Source: Euglena gracilis | Lineage: Eukaryota > Euglenida > Euglenophyceae > Euglenales | Assembly (NCBI GenBank): GCA_039621445.1 | Contig: CP154956.1 | Location: forward strand, 5,702,170 to 5,766,169 | Length of the DNA: 64,000 nucleotides | Direction of reading: 5' to 3' | Shown here: positions 30,776-42,233 of the stretch, one piece after another | Layout: the number at the start of each line of letters is the position of its first letter | Numbering within the stretch: the first letter of the stretch is position 1 | Program-made: the position numbers and the translations under genes | Notes under the pieces: generated by a model | Seen by the model: only the letters and a program-made list of their open reading frames with translations | Told to the model about the DNA's origin: nothing | Databases searched by the model: none

Positions 30776-31083
30776 TGGCGAACCCCTCCCTGACAAAAAT
30801 CCACCGCCATTGGCGGACAGGCAGGATGTACCTGTGCTTGCCCAGCAGCTAAAATGGCTTATGCCTCACAGGAGTTGCTCGGACGAGCAAGCGATATGAA
30901 TCCTGCCTACTTCGGCCCCGGTTTCGCGTCCAATCCCAGTCCCCAGGCTTGGAAACAAGCCAGATATATAATTTTCCAAGGAGAAAACTGATTGGGCAAA
31001 GGAAGAGGCAGATGTGCACCCAGGCGAGCACACTGCAGGCCGAGGAGACAAGGCAGAGGACAAAAAGGCCAGCGGCAGAATGT

Positions 31084-31423
31084 CTACGAAGGTGAAATGG
31101 AAGCTCTACTAGAGCACATCAGAGTATTCATGACCTCGCATTCGATGCCACTGCGGAAGTTCGAAATTGAACCTAATCTTCCGATCTTGTTCGCCTCCCC
31201 AGTCATGGCTCTGACCAAACAGCTGTATACGGAGCACAATCTCGAGTTCCACCCAGATGGAATTTTGTGTGCCTTTGTGGGCAATGTCACACCGGTCCGA
31301 TACTGGACAATATGTCCGGATTCTGACATGTTCGGTTCTTGGCGGGATACACCACCCAAAATTTCGGCAGATTCCAGAACGCCTGTGGTGTACCATTACC
31401 TGGACTGTAGCAGAGAAGACTGA
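31084..31423 (+). pseudogene. Unrecognised globular ORF piece in the post-chromodomain polyprotein
   Basis: The frame starting MEALLEHIRVFMTSHSMPL and ending HYLDCSRED has normal globular composition with aromatic and hydrophobic alternation (NLEFHPDGILCAFVGNV, RYWTICPDSDMFGSW). It lies on the same strand as the preceding Pro/Gln-rich part and probably belongs to the same decayed protein. I do not recognise it. Downstream frames to about 31860 are broken. Confidence 0.4.
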
Positions 31424-31863
31424 TATAATAAAGCAAAAAGACCTACTGCGGCAGTTGTTCGACTGCATTCGCAGTGTAGTCCAAAAAAGACTGGAGTGGG
31501 AGATCTACCAATTGCCTGAAAATGTCGCCAAATTGGCGGAGAACATGTTCTGCAGGAGTCTGGATGTCTGTTACAGCTGGAAATACGCCTATTGACCTCC
31601 GCTTTCCCCAGACGTACATTCTCCGATGTTCGCACTGCTACGGAAATTTTGCAGTCGACTTCTGGGGATAGGGAGTACGCAGTACTCGGCCACAGGCCGA
31701 ACGCCAGGAAACAGAAGGCCAACAGGCTAATGTCTCGCAGGCAGCGCCAAAGAGCATCATGCTCCTGCACCATTGCATATATCCAAAGGATTTTCACCAA
31801 AGATCGAATAAGCCTCGCAACCATCGCCAACTCCTGTTGTATTAGCAGTTCTGGTTTCAGGGC

Positions 31864-32244
31864 TTGGACCTGCCAGATCACGGAGATGTGTTGTTATTTT
31901 TCCCGATAGGGAAATTCCCCTGGAATCTGTCCAGGTCAGGCCACGGTTTGAACAGGGAAGCATTGACGATAATGTCAAACGATAGAGTGTTATTCCCGCC
32001 GTTTTTCCAGGGCGGCAGATTCAATGATCAAGGCATGGCCCTACTCCTCCTGCGCTTCAACCACTGGATGGGTGAAGATGAACGGAAGCCATGGGAAACG
32101 TCATGTGCCAAGCACACCGCCCAGAGCGGCAATCGGCTGTTGAAGTTCCGCCATCTTTTAATCCACAACACAGACACAACCCGCAACTTCAGTCACCCCT
32201 CAGCCGCAGTCGGCAACGCCAATACCCCAGGGAATCCCTTGTGA
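31864..32244 (+). pseudogene. Unrecognised ORF piece, same decayed protein
   Basis: The open frame reads LLFFPIGKFPWNL, LTIMSNDRVLFPPFF and FNHWMGEDERKPWE, a plausible folded segment, and then turns into Asn/Pro/His-rich linker. It continues the series of plus-strand pieces from 29147. No known domain. Confidence 0.4.
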
Positions 32245-32399
32245 CGCACCACCACCCGTATTCGGGCGTGGTCGGCGTTACGTAGGTTCAAGCCTATCGG
32301 CTACTGCAAAACCGTTTGTCCCTAAAGGACTTCATGAGGGTACCTCTTCTCCCCAGCCCGCTGTAGCGGCACCCATCAGCGCGACTGCGCAAGAAGGTA

Positions 32400-33214
32400 C
32401 TGTGCCTACCGCTATAGCGTAACAGCCAGCATCACCTGCTGCTTCATCAGAAACGGTGGAGGGCAGTGAAGAGAGTGATGGAGAGAGCGGTGAGAACAGC
32501 ATGGAAGGCGTGGAGGAAACCTGTGCTGACGAACGTCAGCATGTAGCTGCCCCACTAGCCGCAGTAGGCTATAGAACCGCTCTCCCTCCAGAAGGCGTAA
32601 GCCTGTAGGCTGAATCCCCAACAACTGAGGCCGAACGACCAGCGGTGCCAACACTGGTATCAACATCCTCGTTACCTGCAGTGCCAACGGCACCAACCCC
32701 GACAGAACCTGTCACATCAACGGCAATACCCACCCGTGTTTTTAGGTGGTGTGTTACATGGCCTGACCGCAGTATCCGCAGCGTTGACCCCTCACGGTTC
32801 ACGTGCAGCCTCCCCGCCAGAAACCAAACGGCATCCTGCTGCCAATGACAGCTCAACAGGCGCACAGGCTGCGGCTGTACAACTCCAATGGATTTTGATG
32901 TGTCAGCAGCCAATCCGCGTGCTGAAATGCAACCACCGGCGGAAATGCAACCACCTCCTGCCAAAACGGCAGCGCAGGCACCGCCAACGGCAGAAAGACC
33001 ACTGCCTCCGGCACACACCCGAGAGGAACGCCAATACGGAAAAAAATCAAAGCCTAAGGCCAGAAACCAAGCCGAAGGCACATGTAAGCCTGCTGAAAGG
33101 CGGCAGGATGAGGAGCCACCACCTCCTGGTGGAGATGGCTCCGGATTAGGCCATAGGCCCACGATACCCAGCTATGCTGCTGCACACCCACAGGCGCTAG
33201 GCGCAAACCTGTAA
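32400..33214 (+). pseudogene. Ala/Pro/Thr-rich linker region of the same ORF
   Basis: Plus-strand frames in this part are low in complexity (Ala, Pro, Thr, Glu and Arg), for example AEMQPPAEMQPPPAKTAAQ in the last frame (32888-33211). They look like a disordered linker before the Cys-containing piece. Many short GCC/GGC palindromes are present. Confidence 0.4.
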
Positions 33215-33246
33215 TCAGATATACACAGTCAAATTTTCGAAATGAG

Positions 33247-34132
33247 GTGAGTGTGCCATTTTGGACGGATGACGTATTGTCCAGAGTAGATCCCCTGATA
33301 ACACGCCAGACTTTGATCAATGTGATCCGTAACACTAGTGAACCCTGGCTGAACAGGAAAGCCCTTGTTCTACATACATCAACCTGGCATTTTCATAACC
33401 AGCCACAGGCGTTCTTGGAATGCGAAACCTTCAACGGTATTCACCTAATTTTTTGTAGTAACTTTTGTCCTGGATTTCCAGGAAAATGATCCGCCTATTG
33501 TGGTTATGTACAGGACGCCATAGGCTTCGAAACACATGCCAGCCGTGCATATCTGCACGCGCAATCCAGGTAGCATAAGCTTCCAACATGACGCATATGT
33601 GCGCAGTTGCGCAGCATTGACTTGTGGTGAATGCCTATGTGCATGGTCCAAGATTGATAATTTTCGCTGGACAGAAAATGACTATGGCAAGGACATACCT
33701 TCCCGCTGCATCAACTGCCTACTGAAAGATTACTGGTTCCCTGAAGATGGCAGTATCACTAGAGTCGTACCAGAAAATGAGGACCATCTGGTCAAGTTTC
33801 AAAAGAACTATAAGTCCCAGCTCAACTTTTACCAGTTCGACAAATTCAAAGCTGTGCACAGCTATCTTACAGGCGGAATCGCCAATGAGTTTTACCTTGA
33901 CAGAGGAGCGGTCGGACTCGCAGTCGAGTATGCAGGCAAGGCCAAAGTTCCACATACTTTTCAAGACTCCGATTGGGATTGGCATTATTTCACGCACAAT
34001 CCCTGCCTAAGAGTTCGGGGCATACTTTTTTGTTGCCTGACTACCCCCCTGAAGCCTAAAACATTTGCTTTCACCGATTGGGTAAGAGAAATTTTTAGGC
34101 CTTTCGCCATACAAGCGCGAGGCGCAAATTGA
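33247..34132 (+). pseudogene. Cys-containing C-terminal piece of the unrecognised polyprotein
   Basis: Two frames (33247-33489 and 33536-34132) read as compact protein. The first has SVPFWTDDVLSRVDPLITRQT, the second a cysteine-rich start (RSCAALTCGECLCAW, then SRCINCLLKDYWF) that could bind a metal, followed by QLNFYQFDKFKAVHSYLTGG and a Trp-rich end (DSDWDWHYF). The second is 198 codons and unbroken. I do not recognise either. They end 450 bp before the first DIRS fragment, so they could belong to the Gag of that element or to the extra ORF of the chromovirus. Confidence 0.45.
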
Positions 34133-34589
34133 CATTGCAAGGCGGATACTGCCGTTTATTCGAGAAGACCCCCAAAGGTTCAACACAAAACATCCTAAAC
34201 TTTTTGATTTGGACGACAACGTTGCCACTTCACTTCTGGTAAAAACTCCAGTATTTCCTTCAGCGTGAAGCCAACAGGATGGTGTGCAAATACTAACAGG
34301 ATGGATACAAAAAATGGAATATCCCGATTATGATGTTGATGCGCCTGAAAGGCATGTTGTAAATTTTGAACCTCCGATTCTGGAGATAGTGGAAACTCCC
34401 GAGGGAGATTACGTTAGGGAGCTCAGACCACCGACCCCCACAAAACGGCCATCTCTGCCATAGATTGCTCAGTGCAGCAATCAGCACTGTGAAAAGTTTG
34501 AGCAAACCCGGAGAAACCACTTCTTTGTCAGTGGACAACCAATAATTTACTATTACTTAACAAAAGGAGGGGCAGAAAGGACCCATTCA
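34133..34589. other. No recognised gene
   Basis: A/T-rich stretch with stops in every frame. Short peptides are possible on both strands. It separates the Cys-containing ORF from the first DIRS remnant. Confidence 0.5.
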
Positions 34590-35020
34590 GCAAAATGCTA
34601 ATGCTATTTGTCAAGTGGTCATAGAAAAGCAAGTAAACCTGCAAGTCAACTGGGTACATTGAAAAGAATTCCCGGCAGACCCCATAAGCTGATGGGAAAT
34701 GGACAGGGGATATTATTATTTAGAATCCCAGTTTTTTCAATGGTTAAGACAGCACTTCCAAAACTTCCTACAGCTAGAAACTGATTTATTTGCATCCACG
34801 GATAACATAAAATGCCCAATTTTCTGGCCAGATGGCCCCACTGGGACGCCACAGCAGTAAATTCACTACAATGTCCACTGGGCAACACGGGGGTTCTTTA
34901 TGCAAGCACTCCCTGGTAAACAATTCAACAATTTCTACCAAGGGTTAAAAAAATTCCGCAGACCAAATTTTTGATGGTCACCCCCTGCTGGGATTCGGCC
35001 ACCTGTTGGCCGCAATTAAT
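34590..35020 (+). pseudogene. DIRS-type RNase H end and methyltransferase start, fragment
   Basis: One plus-strand frame reads YYYLESQFFQWLRQHF and then ETDLFASTDNIKCPIFW followed by PDGPTGTPQQ and a stop. The DLFAS-N-C pattern marks the start of the NPPW-type module, and the part before it resembles the end of the DIRS RNase H domain. The rest of the module is missing; after 35020 the sequence belongs to the large duplicated block. It is a non-functional piece. Confidence 0.7.
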
Positions 35021-36070
35021 AAAAATGAAAGTTTCAGGGACCCCCCGCATGAGAATCACCCCCTACAGGGGTATGTTCACCAATTGCAGGGGGTAGCTAA
35101 CCACCTCCAGGTGTCCCCTCCTCTGCATGATTTTCTGAGGAAAATTTTGGTGGGGAAACAAATTAAGGTTAAAAACATTGACGATTTCCTGGGAGAAACC
35201 CCAGTTTAAAACGCTATCAGTTCTTTTGCACTTATGTGGGTAAGTTTGGAGCAAATGGGGGTTTCCTCCCCTACTGAAGCCACCATATACAATTATTCCA
35301 ATTTTCCAAGGCCCAAGCCCGTAACACATACAGTAGCATGGTTTTGATTCCTGCGTTTGGTGGGCTAAGATTCTACACCCTTATGACCCCTTACGAGGAG
35401 CTTTGAAACCAGAACCTGGAGACGTACGAGGAGTTTTTGGAGCCACTCCCAAACCTCCTGGGGCTAGCCAAGGCCCCAATGCTTGCTGATGTTTGAACAT
35501 TGCGTACATCGCTCATTTTTTTTGCCCACGAATCCTCTGTTTATACAGGTCTTCAGACTTGGCACAGCTCAAACCAACCGTCAGTGTGTTGGGTAAGGCA
35601 CCCTACATAAAAATTAAGCGTAAAGGCCAGAAGTTTCACAAGTGGGAAAGGGTGGTGTCCATTCCCCTATGTCCACAAATAAGCATCTTTCAGTCAATGA
35701 TGTGTTATGTGGCTGCCAACACGTTTATTCATCAGACCCGGGGGCCCCCTTGTGATTCCATATAAACCCTCCTTTAGGGCCATAAGTGCAGACACCATAG
35801 CTTCTATCACAAAAAGATTTTTATACAAGCATGGGGTGACCCCCCAGGTGTGGGGCGCCCACCCACAGGGGCAGGAGTTGGTTTATTCAGATAATTGGGC
35901 CTTTCTGTTCAAGAAGTTTGTGAAATTGGGTGGAAGCTTTTACAGCCCACTATCAACGACTTGGTGCCCAAGCTGCCCTGGAAAATGTCATGGCCCCCCT
36001 AATTTCAGTGCTCAACCAGGCCTCACAAGGGCAAAGTGCGGAGCCCGACGTATCTCGCACTCTCTCGAGT
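35021..36070 (+). pseudogene. Tyrosine recombinase of DIRS type, subfamily 1, decayed (copy A)
   Basis: Plus-strand frames give an N-terminal piece (ANHLQVSPPLHDFLRKIL, then LEQMGVSSPTEATIYNY) and a catalytic part. The catalytic part has LYRSSDLAQLKPTVS (Arg of box I), KFHKWERVVSIPL and IPYKPSFRAISADTIA. It then has ITKRFLYKHGVTPQVWGAH, where the His of H-x-x-R is present but the Arg is lost, and FTAHYQRLGAQAAL with the nucleophilic Tyr. Several frame changes and stops are present. In the family the enzyme integrates circular cDNA without target duplication. Confidence 0.75.
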
Positions 36071-36081
36071 GAAAACGAAAG

Positions 36082-36391
36082 AGAGGAAGGGACACCAAGG
36101 GCGAAGCACAAAGACATTGTGAGTCCGCCTCCCCCAACCGTAAGAGAAAATTTGTCTTCAAAAGCCCTCGGTCAGAAAATGGGGGCCAAATGGGGAGTGA
36201 GGGAGGGACCCCCCCCCAAAGGGGCAAGAAGCCACGTCGCCAAGTCGGGGCAGCATCGTCAGCCAACTCCACAGAGGGGGCACTAAGCGGAAACTCCTAA
36301 CACAGCACAAAGCAATCCGAACAACACCGCCCGCGAGCAGGGCATGGCCTCACAAGGTCTTTGTGCTTCGCCCTCGGTGTTCCTTCCTCAC
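36082..36391. repeat. Inverted pair of DIRS terminal-type motifs
   Basis: GAGGAAGGGACACC with AGGGCGAAGCACAAAGA (36082-36123) recurs in inverted form at about 36351-36391. The core AGGGCGAAGCACAA is the same as in the terminal repeats of the minus-strand element at 38834 onward. The pair could fold into a stem of about 40 bp with a loop of about 230. Confidence 0.8.
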
Positions 36392-36474
36392 TTGTCGTTT
36401 TCCATCGAGGGAGTACGAGTTAATCGCGGGTTTCCCCCCTTCTGGCTCCACCGAAAAGAAAATGGAATTCAAAT

Positions 36475-37280
36475 GTGGCCATTTATGCCCTTTTTGGGGA
36501 TGCCACTGCATTTTTAGAGCACTTAAACAAACGCTCTAAACCGCTTTCACAGTTGTCTGTGAAAGACGTCAGAAACAGGCTGATCATTTGTAGAATGCTG
36601 TTAGCCCTCCACAGGGGGGTTGATCTAGCCAGAACCCAGCGAAAAATTATGTTTCGTAGGCAAAAAAAATTTCATTCTGTTGCAAAGGAAAGGGTGGCAG
36701 TGCCCAGGGTGGGAAGATATTTTGAATCTGCCACACAACTCACTCATAAGCTCTTGGCATTTTGTACTCCCTAGAGGCAGAACGACAAGTGAGCAAGGGA
36801 CACCGAGGGAGAAGCACAAAAACCTTGTGAGCACAAATCATAAGGGTGAGCACAAGGACAAATTGCGGAGCCCGAGGTATATATTAAAGAGTGTATGGAG
36901 AGGACAGCCCACATGGTTGGACACAAAAATAATTTGTTATGGTTTTTAGATGGAAAAAGGCATTTGACCTCAGACAGAGCGAATTCCCTCACCAAAGAAA
37001 TTTTGTAAGGCGGTGGGTGGACACCACCCAGTGGAAACCCCACAGCACCAGAGGGGCTGTGGTTTTGTTGTGGAAGAATGCTGGTTTGCAAGTGGAAAAA
37101 GTCCAGCAACTGGGTGAGTGGAAAAATTTTCGAGCCTTCCAGGCCCATTATTTGGTGCTGCGAGTCGTATTAAAAAAATCAAAAGATATGGCCCAGAGGG
37201 GTCTCGGACTCAAACGACACGAGAAGGGGAAGGAAGGGGCAAGAGGGCGAAGCACAAGACGATGGTGAGCTCAACCCACC
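36475..37280 (+). pseudogene. Tyrosine recombinase of DIRS type, subfamily 2, decayed (copy A, plus strand)
   Basis: This is a close paralogue of the minus-strand recombinase at 49895-49070. It reads LNKRSKPLSQLSVKDVRNRL, LLALHRGVDLARTQRKI (box I Arg), then a 110-bp insertion resembling element ends (about 36775-36890), then ERTAHMVG and LDGKRHLTSDRANSL, WKPHSTRGAVVLLW (H-x-x-R) and LGEWKNFRAFQAHYL (Trp and nucleophilic Tyr). Frame changes separate the pieces. All catalytic residues can be found, but the gene is broken. Confidence 0.8.
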
Positions 37281-38706
37281 CACCCAGAGAAAAAGAAAGC
37301 CATCCCAGCCAGAAATGGGACCCCCAGCCTAGTAACCCAGACCCCCCACCCAGGAAAACACCAGAAGGAGAACGACATACCAGCATGAAAGGGGGCCGCC
37401 CACCAAACCTCTATATGAGGGGGGACGGGCACAACAGTTCAGCTTCGCCAAGGCGTCAGAGGAGAAGAACCACAAAAATATTTCAGGTGTCCACAAAAAT
37501 TTTTGTTGCCCGCAAAAATTTATCGAGGATCGGAAAAAAATTTTTTTACAACTAAACTCCACCAAAATAGGACCCGGGTCTCATTTTTGGGTCCGATGCT
37601 TGAAGCCTCCAGGGGGGTCTTATTTAAGGGGGGTCTTATTTTTAGATTTTTTCTTCACCAACCCAGTCCCGAAAAAAGGCCATTTTTCACGTTTACAAGA
37701 GCAGTAAATTTTCTTGGTGCATCACGCCATGTGTAAACTGGTGTAAATTGACATTTTCACGTTTTTGGCACTTCAAATATTTAAAACTTTTTCAAAATTA
37801 TTCATTTTTTGTGTATGAACTTGGGGGTTTTGGTAATTTTTCAGAGAAAATTTTCGTTTTATTTCTTATTTTTCTTATTTTTCAATTTGTGCTCGATCGG
37901 CCCAAGGGGGGGGTCTTATTATTGCAGGGTTATTTTTTGGGGGGGTTAAAAGTGGATTGATCTTGAGACACCAAAGTGTGGACCTTGGCTCTGGCTCAGT
38001 CTGCAAGTGCAGGCTTGTATTGTAATCTCTGAGGGGGGGGGATTCCCCTCCAAAATCCAGTTTTCGGTCGCCAAAATTTCTCAATTTCCGGGTCCAAAAA
38101 AGGTCGAAATAGAAGCAAAAAGGCGTGGGGGGTATGGGAGGGGGTCGCTGACCTCTTCACCTTTCGAAAATTACTGCTATTAACCGTAATTTTCAGGTGT
38201 GTAATTTGTAAATCGTAATTTATGCGAAATTTGCAACGCTAGTCTTTTCCCTCGTCCATTACGTAGAAGTCACATTAAGGGCTCAACACCATTCAATCCC
38301 GGTCCACCCCCCCCAGCTTCGGAAGGGGAGTCACCCCACCCGCCATTCTCTGGACGGGAAAAAGAAATCTTCCGGTTCTTCGCGGTCGCTGTGTATTTTT
38401 GGATCCACTTGAGGCAAAATATAAAAATTTTCACCCAAATGCATGGGTTCCGGGCAAAAAAAGGGGGGGTAAAAAAACGCTCATTTTCGGCTCAAAAACA
38501 GCTCTTCTGGGTCCGAGAAAAGTCGTCTCGGGCAAGTTTTGATTTTTTGTGGAATATTTTCAACCTCTTTAGCCCAAAAATGGCCTAAAACGGCTAATTA
38601 AAAACAGGGCAAAACTTTACAAACCGGCCCAAATTGGCCCAAAAATGGCCGCATCCCGGGCTGGGCAGGGAGTTGCGGTGAAATCGAAAAAACGTTAGGA
38701 TAGGGC
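37281..38706. other. No recognised gene; A/T-rich spacer between convergent recombinase genes
   Basis: The first part translates as Pro/Lys-rich tail. From about 37480 it is A/T-rich with repeated words AAAAATTTT, GGGGGGTCTTATT and CCAAAAATGG. A similar stretch follows the plus-strand recombinase in copy B (47250-48568). Nothing recognised. Confidence 0.6.
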
Positions 38707-40429
38707 TCAAAGAGCTGCAGTTCGTGCCGGACGTTTCCTTTGACTCCCTTCCATTTCCCGAAAATTTCGACATCTAAGAAATTTCAGCAAAAAATCGCTT
38801 TTACGACCCAAATGTTTGTTGTCCACAGGTGAACTCGGACTCCCACGACAGAGGAAGGGGGAGGAAGGGACCAAGAGGGCGAAGCACAAGAAGATGGTGA
38901 GGTCCTGCTTTCCTTGCCGGCTGTTCTGTTCTGTGTTTGTGCGTGCGCGGGGGGTGCTTCTTACTGCGCCTTTGTTGCCGGAGTTGGCGATGATGAGGCC
39001 TCCTCCGACACTTTGGCGAAGCTGAACCGTCGTGGCCCCGCCCCCCCCCTCTCCCATGGTCGCTTGGTGGGGGGCCCCCCCCTCGATGGGGATGGTTGTC
39101 TCTTCTGGTGTGTTCCTGGGTGGGTGGTTGGGGCTGCTTGGTTGGGGGTCCCCTTTCTGGTTGGGATGTCTTTCTTTTTCTGCTGATTTTTTGGGTGGGA
39201 GGGTTGGGCTCACCATCTTCTTGTGCTTCGCCCTCTTGGTCCCTTCCTCCCCCTTCCTCTGTCGTGGGAGTCCGAGACCATTCGGGCTCCGCACTGCGAG
39301 ATGGTGAGGTACTGTGCACCCCCCTTTGGGCCATAATATTTTGAATTTTTGATACGACCCCAATTCGCAAATAATGGGCTTGGAAGGCCCCAAAATTTTT
39401 CCACTGACCCAGCTGCTGGACTTCTTCCACTTGCAAACCAGCATTTTTCCACCATAAAACCCCAGCCCCTCTGGTGCTGTGGGGTTTCCAATGGGTGGTG
39501 TCCACCCCCCCCTCTTGCAGAATTTCTCTGGTAAGGGAATTCACCCTTTCTGATGTCAAAGGTCTTTTACCATCCAAAGACCATACCAAATTATTTTTGT
39601 TCCCAACCATGTGGGCTGTCCTTTCCACATATTCTTTCAATAAATGCCAGGGGCTGATGAGGGGGGTGTGTGGCAAATTCAAAATCTCCTCCCATCTTGG
39701 GAATTGCCACCCTTTCCTTTGCAATAAAATGAAAATTTTTTCTCCCACGAAACTGATTTTCCGCTGTGTCCTGGCTAAATCAACCCCCCTGTGGAGGGCC
39801 AACAGCCTCCAACAGATGATGAGTCTGTTTCTGAGCTCTTTCACAGACAGGTCTGAGAGGGGTTTGGATTTCCTGATGATGTTTTCTAAGAAATCAGTGG
39901 GGTCCCAGAAATGGGCATACTTGCAGACATTGGAATTCCACTTCCTTTTCAATGGAGACAAAAGAGGGGAAAACCTCAATGACCCAAACCCTGGGAGTAA
40001 TAAAACTGCTGCATATGCATTTCGTGCAGTGTCTTCAGTATTGACCGCACTCGTAGTGTTGAAATTCTTTCTCCTTGAGGTCGAAGGGCAGAAATAGGAA
40101 TCAGCCAACTCCGGCAACAAAAAGCAGTAAGAAGCACCCCCCGCGCACGCACAAACACAGAACAGAACAGCCGGCAAGGAAAGCAGGACCTCACCATCTC
40201 GCAGTGCGGAGCCCGAATGGTCCATAGAAAAATCTTTGGTGTCCAAAACCGGGGGAACAAATTTTTTTTGGGTGTCCATACGTGAACCACAAAAATATTT
40301 CTCTTGTCCACGGTGGGCCAAAAAAATGGCAACCTTGGTGTTCCACACTAAATGATTGTCTGCCCCCCCCCTTGCACACACAAATAGACCAGAACAGAAT
40401 AGCTGGCAAGGAAAGCAGGACCTCACCAT
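38707..40429 (-). pseudogene. Tyrosine recombinase of DIRS type, subfamily 2, N-terminally deleted (copy A, minus strand)
   Basis: The 542-codon frame (40429-38801) keeps the whole catalytic domain seen in copy B: ALHRGVDLARTQRK, WKPHSTRGAGVLWWK and QLGQWKNFGAFQAHYLR. About 1.38 kb present in copy B is replaced here by 50 bp (40031-40080). The N-terminal arm-binding part is therefore lost, and the frame runs upstream through what was leader and terminal repeat. It ends in a Pro/Arg-rich tail lying in the 68-bp inverted repeat (38834-38901, 39209-39276). The catalytic residues are intact, but the missing N-terminal domain makes activity unlikely. Confidence 0.8.
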
Positions 40430-40496
40430 CTTCTTGTGCTGCGCCTTCTTGGTCCCTTCCTCCCCCTTGTCACCCCTGTGTCGTGGGAGTCTGATT
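38834..40496 (-). mobile_element. Internally deleted DIRS-type element (copy A)
   Basis: It has the same ends as the complete minus-strand element of copy B: a left repeat starting CTCGGACTCCCACGACAG at 38834 and the right inverted repeat ending GGGAGTCTGATTCC at about 40496. The 68-bp perfect inverted repeat (38834-38901 with 39209-39276) and a 69-bp inverted repeat (38899-38967 with 40124-40192) are present. Gag, methyltransferase and the recombinase N-terminus are deleted. Confidence 0.78.
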
Positions 40497-42233
40497 CCCC
40501 CTGTGGAATCTGCGTAAATTTATGCCAGAAGTCCATTTGCAGCCGATTTTGTGTCTCAATGATTCAAATTTAAGATGCAAAAAGACTAAACACAAAAACC
40601 ACCAGTCTGCGATGCAGTGTGCTACATGTTCCTAAGCATGGTGTCGCTGAGGTTTGCGGCGCGTTGTTATGTATTCACAGCTCGTTAGGCTGTGCACACC
40701 GCAGATGGGTCAAACAAACCGCGACAGGGCTGTCTTAAGCACTTGAAACTCTCATCTCAATATTTTCATCTCGAAATATCCATCATTCCCAGAAGAAATC
40801 CCGGAAATCCCGGGAGAAAAATGGTTGCAGAATCACTGCCAATACAAAAAAGCTAGGTAGTGGGGGGAGATTGGTGCCAAAAAAAAATTGGTGGCGAGAA
40901 AATTGACGACGGAAATATTTGGGGGCCAAAACGGTCAAGAAAATACTTGGTAATTGGGGAGGTTTGGATAAAATTGGCAGACTGAAAGAGGAATTTGAAT
41001 ATCATATGACACCAGTCATTTTTATTGGGAGCCTCGCCATACGATTCAAACCCAAATCTGAAATTCATCAGCGGCGATAAACAACGAAGCGTGGCATGTG
41101 CAGGGGGGGGGGGGGGGGCTAGCCCGGCTTCGAAAAAATGCACAAAAAACGTGCAAAAATGTGGAACGAATGCGCCCTTTTTGCACAAAAAAATTGGGAA
41201 AATGCGCAAAAGTTACATGGAAAAGTTTCTCAGTCAAAAAGGTCTGAAATATTTGGCAGGTCGCCAATTTTTTCAGCGCCACTTGTCTCAGCATCCAATC
41301 CCCGACCCCTGGAAATTGACCTCCCCTCATGGAGTCCCGGATGAACTGAGCCCACAAAAATACCCTCCACAAACTGCAAATTGCGCAAAAAAACTCAAAA
41401 AACACACAATCAACGCAAAAAAAACGCAGTTGCATATTCAATGCGCCCGATAAATTTCCATAACCTCTCTGACTTGCTCGGGGGGGGGGGTCCTCCACCC
41501 ACCCAGCCCAGCGCAGGACCCCAGGGAACCCCTCAAAAAATGGGCAGCCGAAAGCATTTCACAAAAAAAAGTTTGGCGCTTCGACCCAAAACCTAAACCC
41601 GGTCCTCCAGCCCGGGACCCTCCAGGGTGGCCTGGTCCAGGATGAGGCTTGTATGGGAATATCGGAGGGGGCCAAAACTGGGGGGTGGGGGACCCCCGCT
41701 TCTACCTCCAGTTTTCAGTCGCCAGAACTTCTCGCCATTGAGTGCAAAATTTCACATTGAGCCCAAGAAAGTCCTAAAACACACTCCCGGCGCGAAGCGC
41801 CGGAAGCTTCTTCTCTTGCCCCCGCAGAGGAGGTGCCTGAAGGCCCATCCAGAAGTCAGCCCTGCTCATGTCAAACGGCGCTTGGCAATAGGGGATAGTA
41901 TAAGAGGCCACAACTGGGTTGTGGAATGGTGAGCAGATGGAATGATGAGGGGCCATGAAGAACAAAAGCAACAACATACACCAAACACAAGCACATGCAC
42001 ACGCACACGAGCACACACATCCATGGCCCCGGACAGCGTTCAAGGGCCCCTGTTCCCCTGGAACTGGGGCCACTGCCGGACGCCGTTGTGGAGGAGGGAG
42101 AGTGGGAATGGACACAACGCGAAAGCAACGGTTGGGTCTTCACCAGATGTAGGGGAGCAGCAGAACAATGGAAATTATTTTGCTCCTCAAAACAAAACAG
42201 CATTGCAAATTATGAATAAAAACACTATCTTTG
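40497..42233. other. Non-coding end of duplicated block, copy A
   Basis: No protein family was recognised. It contains a CA-rich stretch (41975-42020), a G run of about 14 (41103-41117), the hairpin CCGGCGC-GAA-GCGCCGG at 41787-41803 and palindromic CCCGGG words. The same sequence closes copy B. Confidence 0.6.

Larger units (their letters stand above)
35021..42233. repeat. Large duplicated block, copy A
   Basis: From AAAAATGAAAG at 35021 to CACTATCTTT at about 42233 the sequence matches 44702-53432 almost base for base. Copy A lacks about 1.4 kb that copy B has (between 40030 and 40080 here, 49896-51275 there) and a stretch of roughly 100-150 bp near 37460. The sequence upstream of the block differs between copies. 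Confidence 0.95.
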
